From Cryobacterium cheniae (lineage in GTDB: Bacteria; Actinomycetota; Actinomycetes; Actinomycetales; Microbacteriaceae): 64,000 nucleotides of DNA. Below, one piece after another: positions 59,744 to 64,000 of this stretch. The stretch covers positions 1 through 64,000 of the forward strand of contig NZ_SOGN01000047.1 of NCBI RefSeq assembly GCF_004403395.1, read 5' to 3'. Under the pieces are notes generated by a model. It did no database searches and had not been told where the DNA came from. It saw only the letters and a list, made by a program, of their open reading frames with translations. Positions within the stretch are counted from its first letter, which is position 1; every line of letters starts with the position of its first letter. A program made the position numbers and the translations under genes.

Positions 59744-61383
59744 GAGACGCTCACCAGCCTCGACCGCGCGAACAGGAGATAGGTGACCGGCAGGCTCAGC
59801 ACGATCATCAGCAGGGCGTAGGGGGCGGCGCCAACGTAGTCGATGTCGTTCACCTTCGACCAGAACTGGATCGCGAGGGTGCGGGTGCCGCTGGGGGCCA
59901 GCAGCAGCGTGGCGGTGAGTTCGGTGACGATGCCGAGGAAGACGAGCGCCCCCGCGGCCAGGGCGGACGGCGCGAAGAAGCGGGTGGTGACGCTGAGGAA
60001 CGCCGCGAACGGAGGCTTGCCGAGGGAGCGGGCGGCCTCCTCCAGGCCGACCGGCACCTGGGCGAGCCCGGCCCGGAGGTTCACCAGCGCGCGCGGCAGG
60101 AACATCAGCAGGTAGGTCACGATCACCAGCACGGTGGTCTGGTAGAGCGGCTGCACGAAGCGGATGCTGATGGTCACCAAGGCCAGGGCCGTGACGATCC
60201 CGGGCAGGGAGCTGGTGAGGTAGTTGACCGACTCGAGTCCGCGGGACAGCCGGCTCGGGTAGCGCACCGCGAGGAACGCGATCGGGAACGCGAGCAGGCA
60301 GGTGACCACGGCGCCGACGAGGCCGTAGCCCACGGTCTGCAGCAGGGCCTGGACCAGCACGGGCTCGGTCCACACCGCCGCCCCGCCCTGGAACAGCCAG
60401 CGGATGACGCTCCAGAACGGTACCCCGATCGCCAGAGCGAACAGTCCGCCGAGGAACAGGTAGCCGACCGGGGTGAGTGCGCCGAGGGAGCGCCGGGGCG
60501 TCACCCGGGCCACGCCCGAGCCGACCCGGGCGTACCGGGAGCGGCCGCGGGCGCCGGACTCCCCGATCAACAGGAACAGGCAGAGCAGCACGAGCACGCC
60601 GGCGAGGGCGTTGGCCGCGGGGCCGTTGAACGTGGACCGGTATTGCTCGACGATGGCGGTGGTGAAGGTGTCGAATCGGATCATCGCGAACGCGCCGTAT
60701 TCGGAGAGCAGGTGCAGTCCCACCAGCAGGGCGCCGCCGAGGATCGGCAGCCGCAACTGGGGCAGGATGACGCGGAAGAAGACACCCCAGGCGCTGCTGC
60801 CGAGCGACTCGGCCGCCTCTTCGACCGTGGGGTCCAGCCGCCGGAGCGCGGCGGCGCAGGGCAGGTAGACCAGCGGGAAGTACGACAGGGTGGCGATCAG
60901 TACGCCCGACCAGAGGCCGTTCAGGGAGGGCACGGCGCTCACCCAGCCGTAGCTGTTGACGAAGGCCGGCACCGCGAGCGGCGTGGCCAGGAGCACGGCG
61001 AACACCCTCCGGCCGGGCAGGGATGTGCGGCCGACCAGCCAGGCGGCGGCCACGCCGATCGCCGCGGTCAGCGGCACGGTGATCAGGACCAGCCCGATCG
61101 TGTTCAGGAGCAGCTCGCCGACCCGCGGCCGGAACACCAGCGCCGAGAGCGTCGGCCAGCCGGTGAGGATGCCGGTGATGACGACGTAGCCGAGCGGCAG
61201 CAGCCCGAGCAGTGACACGGTGACGGCAGCCGCCACGATGAACGGGGAGGGCCGTTTGCCGACCCGGGCGGCGGCATCCGTGCGCCCTGCAGGCCCCGGG
61301 GCGCCGGTGTCGGCGACGGTTCCGCGACCGGTGTCCGACGGGTCGGTCGCCGGGGTCACGGTCGAGGGGTCTGCAGGTATCAC
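59740..61383 (-). CDS. Ferric-iron ABC transporter permease (FbpB-like)
   Basis: This is a 547-residue duplicated permease with about twelve helices. The two EAA-type loops are [21 protein letters not shown] (first half) and [20 protein letters not shown] (second half). A roughly 40-residue Asp/Thr/Pro-rich N-terminus precedes the first helix. The GTG start at 61383 is 10 bases after the binding-protein gene. Confidence 0.9.
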
Positions 61384-61393
61384 CGGTTTCAGC

Positions 61394-62446
61394 CTAGAGG
61401 AAGCCGGCCTCGGTCATCAGATCGGTGACCTTGGTGCTGTTGAGTTTTGACGGGTCGATGACGGGGGCATTGAGTTCACTGAGCGGCACGAGGGCGGGGT
61501 TCGCGTCGACCGAGTCGGAGACGGGGTATTCGAAGGAGGTGCCGGTCTTCAGGATCTCCTGGCCGCCCTTGCCGGTGATGTAGGCGAGGAACGCCTGCGC
61601 GGCCACCGGGTTCGCGCTGGTTTCGAGCACGCCGCCGCCGGAGACGCTGACGAATGCGCCGGGATCCTGGTTCTTGAAGTAGTGCATCTGGGTGCTGGCG
61701 CTGTTCTCGCCGGTGCCGGCCTGGTCGCCGAACCAGTAGTAGTGGTAGATCACGCCGGCGGGGATCTCGCCCGCGTTGACGGCCTTCATCACGGTGCTGT
61801 TGCCCTTGTAGACGACCGCGTTCTCCTTCATCGCGGCGAGCCAGTCCCGCGTGGCGTCTTCGCCCTCGAGCTCGAGGAGCGCGCTGACGATGGCCTGGAA
61901 GTCGGCGCCGGAGGGCGACGCGGCCCAGCGGCCGGCCCAGGCCGGGTCGGCGAGGTCGAGCAGCGAGGCCGGCAGTTCGCCCTCGCCGAGCAGGCTCGGG
62001 TTGTAGGCGAACACGGTGGAGCGGGCGGCGATGCCGGTCCACATCCCGGTGGAGGGACGGTACTGCTCGGGCACCTGCGCGAGCGTGGCCTTGTCGACCG
62101 GGGCGAACAGTCCGGCCCGGTCGACCAGGCTGATGGCTGGTGAGTTCTCGGTGAGGAAGACGTCGGCCTTCGAGGCGGTGCCTTCCTGCACGAGCTGGTT
62201 GCCGAGCTCGGAGTCGCTGCCGTTGCGGAGGGTGACGGTGACGCCCGTTTCCGCGGTGAACTCGTCGGCCCAGGCCTGGGTGAGCTCCTCGTGCTGCGCG
62301 TTGTAGACGGTGATCGACCCCGACGGGGTGGACGCCTCGGTGGCGGGAGCGGGAGCGGATGCGTCGGAGGCGGCGCATCCGGTCGCCCCGAGCAGGGTCA
62401 CCGTTCCGAGTGCGGCAAGCAGTGTCCAGCGGCGAGTCAAAATCAT
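61394..62446 (-). CDS. Ferric-iron-binding lipoprotein (FbpA/FutA-like)
   Basis: This 350-residue type II periplasmic-binding-fold protein has a lipobox LLGATGC and a mature start [19 protein letters not shown]. The Tyr pair in [12 protein letters not shown] is the usual ferric-iron ligand region. It leads the FbpABC operon. An iron box lies 54 bases upstream of its start. Confidence 0.92.
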   Translation of the reverse strand: MILTRRWTLLAALGTVTLLGATGCAASDASAPAPATEASTPSGSITVYNAQHEELTQAWADEFTAETGVTVTLRNGSDSELGNQLVQEGTASKADVFLTENSPAISLVDRAGLFAPVDKATLAQVPEQYRPSTGMWTGIAARSTVFAYNPSLLGEGELPASLLDLADPAWAGRWAASPSGADFQAIVSALLELEGEDATRDWLAAMKENAVVYKGNSTVMKAVNAGEIPAGVIYHYYWFGDQAGTGENSASTQMHYFKNQDPGAFVSVSGGGVLETSANPVAAQAFLAYITGKGGQEILKTGTSFEYPVSDSVDANPALVPLSELNAPVIDPSKLNSTKVTDLMTEAGFL

Positions 62447-62499
62447 CGTGTTACGTGTCCCTACTGTCGTGACTGTTCTGCGGGCGTGACCCGCGTGCT

Positions 62500-62518
62500 T
62501 TAGGTAAGCCTACCCTAA
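62500..62518 (-). promoter_or_regulatory. DtxR/IdeR-type iron box
   Basis: TTAGGTAAGCCTACCCTAA matches the consensus TTAGGTTAGGCTAACCTAA at all but a few central positions and is nearly palindromic. The position upstream of the iron-binding lipoprotein gene predicts repression by Fe(II)-loaded DtxR/IdeR. Confidence 0.88.
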
Positions 62519-62562
62519 AGAAAACGGAGTGGGACAGGCGCAGGGGAATGCACAGGGGCGTC

Positions 62563-63348
62563 TCAGCGGGGCGGCATCCGGATGGCACCGTCGAGCCGGA
62601 TGGTGTCCCCATTGAGCATCGGGTTTTCGACGATGTGCCGCACGAGGGCGGAGAAGTCGGTCGGGTCACCGAGCCGGGCGGGGTGCGGCACCTGCGCCGC
62701 GAGGGACTCGCGCACGTTCTCGGGGAGGCCGCGCAGCAGCGGAGTGTCGAAGATGCCGGGTGCGATCGCCACCACCCGGATCAGCGACCGGGCGAATTCG
62801 CGGGCCAGCGGCAGCGTCATCGCGGCGACGCCGCCCTTCGACGCGGCGTAGGCCGCCTGGCCGATCTGCCCGTCGAAGGCGGCGACGGAGGCCGTGTTCA
62901 CGATCACGCCCCGCTCCGGGGCGCTGGCCGCAGCCGGGCCGCCGATCGGGTCGGTGGCCTGCATGGCTGCCGCGGCCAGCCGGATCACGTTGAACGTGCC
63001 GATCAGGTTGATGCGGATGACCCGGTCGAAGTCGTCGAGCGGCAGGGGGGCCCCGTTTCGGTCGACGGTGCGCTGGCCGGGGGCGATGCCGGCGCAGTTG
63101 ACCACGATGCGCAGCGGACCGAGCGCGGCGGCGGTGTCGACCGCGGCCTGCACGTCCTCGGTGCGGGTGACGTCACCCGGCAGGAAGCGGGCCCGGCCGC
63201 CGATACCGGCCGCGGCCCGCTCGCCCGCGGCGCCGGGCAGGTCGAGGAGCACGACCACCGCCCCGGCGTGGGCCAGGGCGGTGGCGGTGGCCAGCCCGAG
63301 GCCGGAGGCGGCTCCGGTGACGAGGGCGGAGCATCCGTCGATGCGCAT
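62563..63348 (-). CDS. SDR dehydrogenase, 3-hydroxyacyl-CoA dehydrogenase type II-like
   Basis: This 261-residue classical SDR has [25 protein letters not shown], and [18 protein letters not shown] with YxxxK. The [17 protein letters not shown] region and [20 protein letters not shown] tail match the HSD10/type II 3-hydroxyacyl-CoA dehydrogenase group. It begins 1 base after the thiolase gene ends, supporting a beta-oxidation role. Confidence 0.85.
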   Translation of the reverse strand: MRIDGCSALVTGAASGLGLATATALAHAGAVVVLLDLPGAAGERAAAGIGGRARFLPGDVTRTEDVQAAVDTAAALGPLRIVVNCAGIAPGQRTVDRNGAPLPLDDFDRVIRINLIGTFNVIRLAAAAMQATDPIGGPAAASAPERGVIVNTASVAAFDGQIGQAAYAASKGGVAAMTLPLAREFARSLIRVVAIAPGIFDTPLLRGLPENVRESLAAQVPHPARLGDPTDFSALVRHIVENPMLNGDTIRLDGAIRMPPR

Positions 63349-63349
63349 C

Positions 63350-64000
63350 TCAGAGCCTCTCGATGATGGTGGCGTTGGCCATGCCGCCGCCCTCGCACAT
63401 GGTCTGCAGCCCCCAGCGGCCGCCGGACAGCTCGAGGTGGTTGAGCAGGGTGCCGAGCAGCCGGGTTCCCGAGGAGCCGAGGGCGTGGCCGAGGGCGATG
63501 GCGCCGCCGCGCGGGTTGAGCAACTCCGGGTCGGCGCCGAGTTCCCGCAGCCAGACCAGCGGCACGGTGGCGAACGCCTCGTTGACCTCGTAGGCGTCGA
63601 GGTCGTCGATGCTGAGCCCGGAGCGTTCCAGGATGCGGCGGGTCGCCGGGATCACGCCGGTCAGCATCAGAAGCGGGTCGCTTCCGGTCACCGCGAAGCT
63701 GTGGAACCGGGCCCGCGGGTTGAGGCCGAGCTGCGCGGCGCGTGTGGCGCTCATGATCAGGGCCGCGGAGGCCCCGTCGGTCAGCGGCGACGAGTTGCCG
63801 GCGGTGATGTGCCAGTCGAGCTTCGGGAAGCGGGCGGCGAGGGCGTCGGTGCGGAAGGCCGGGGGCAGGGCGGCCAGGGACGCGAGGGTGGTGTCGGGCC
63901 GGATGGTCTCGTCCTCGTTCACGACCCGGCCGTCCGGCAGAGTCGTCGGCCGGAGTTCGCCGTCGAAATCGCCGCGCTCGGCGGCGGCAGCGGCGAGGCG
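63350..64000 (-). CDS. Acetyl-CoA acyltransferase (thiolase), N-terminus beyond window
   Basis: The frame is open from the window edge to the stop at 63350, showing the last about 216 residues. [48 protein letters not shown] (catalytic His) and [14 protein letters not shown] (catalytic Cys) are thiolase motifs. With the SDR gene it forms a fatty-acid degradation pair; the first half, including the nucleophilic Cys, is not visible. Confidence 0.9.
   Translation of the reverse strand, partial: RLAAAAAERGDFDGELRPTTLPDGRVVNEDETIRPDTTLASLAALPPAFRTDALAARFPKLDWHITAGNSSPLTDGASAALIMSATRAAQLGLNPRARFHSFAVTGSDPLLMLTGVIPATRRILERSGLSIDDLDAYEVNEAFATVPLVWLRELGADPELLNPRGGAIALGHALGSSGTRLLGTLLNHLELSGGRWGLQTMCEGGGMANATIIERL

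Overview
This is high-GC actinobacterial chromosome, most probably from a Microbacteriaceae-type organism (family placement is inference). Supporting signs are tightly packed genes with ATGA/GTGA overlaps, frequent GTG starts, many TANNNT boxes placed so that the transcript would begin at the start codon (leaderless mRNAs), and a gene order I remember from the Mycobacterium tuberculosis chromosome: rmlD, LCP protein, purE-purK, GtrA, PH-domain membrane protein, birA, accD-accE, maf, accA, lpdA, purine nucleoside phosphorylase, phosphosugar mutase, add-deoA-cdd, sdhCDAB. Most of the window is conserved housekeeping backbone, with no prophage, integron, CRISPR array or intact insertion sequence seen.

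Layout. 1-1446: 3' part cut off by the window edge of a secreted HEXXHXXGXXH zinc protease. 1600-4582: dTDP-rhamnose genes rmlB, rmlD and a glycosyltransferase. 4619-9684: LCP cell-wall ligase, purE, purK, GtrA, PH-domain protein, birA. 9875-11790: acyl-CoA carboxylase beta and epsilon. 12072-15119: response regulator, histidine kinase and a kinase-like protein lacking the phosphoacceptor histidine. 15160-19069: RNA methyltransferase, maf and the biotin-carrying carboxylase alpha subunit. 19195-23531: lpdA, purine nucleoside phosphorylase, phosphosugar mutase. 23694-32744: PTS IIB and IIA without IIC, then add, deoA, cdd and a complete BMP-type nucleoside ABC importer, which together form a nucleoside uptake and salvage locus. 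32948-35303: manC and a divergent mannosyltransferase-like gene. 35417-38897: succinate dehydrogenase. 38997-42981: YihY, XthA, TrpS, HAD hydrolase. 43183-44070: a gene for an AbiEi/DUF559-type nuclease-like protein bracketed by two long palindromes. 44450-49692: glpK, then an FMN riboswitch and the full riboflavin operon. 49886-54801: ABC-2 exporter and a fused ABC exporter. 54931-58382: pckG and a RamB-like regulator. 58541-62446: ferric-iron ABC importer behind a DtxR/IdeR-type iron box. 62563-64000: SDR dehydrogenase and a thiolase cut off by the edge.

The most unusual material is intergenic. Three families of palindromes with nearly identical arms and unrelated loops recur at gene borders. 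One family (arms GCATAACTCCTGCAAAT / ATTTGCAGGAGTTATGC) occurs as a solo copy at 9701-9781 and as a pair enclosing the lower-GC DUF559 gene at 43017-44244. This arrangement could be a mobile or REP-like unit, or simply a set of recurrent terminators.
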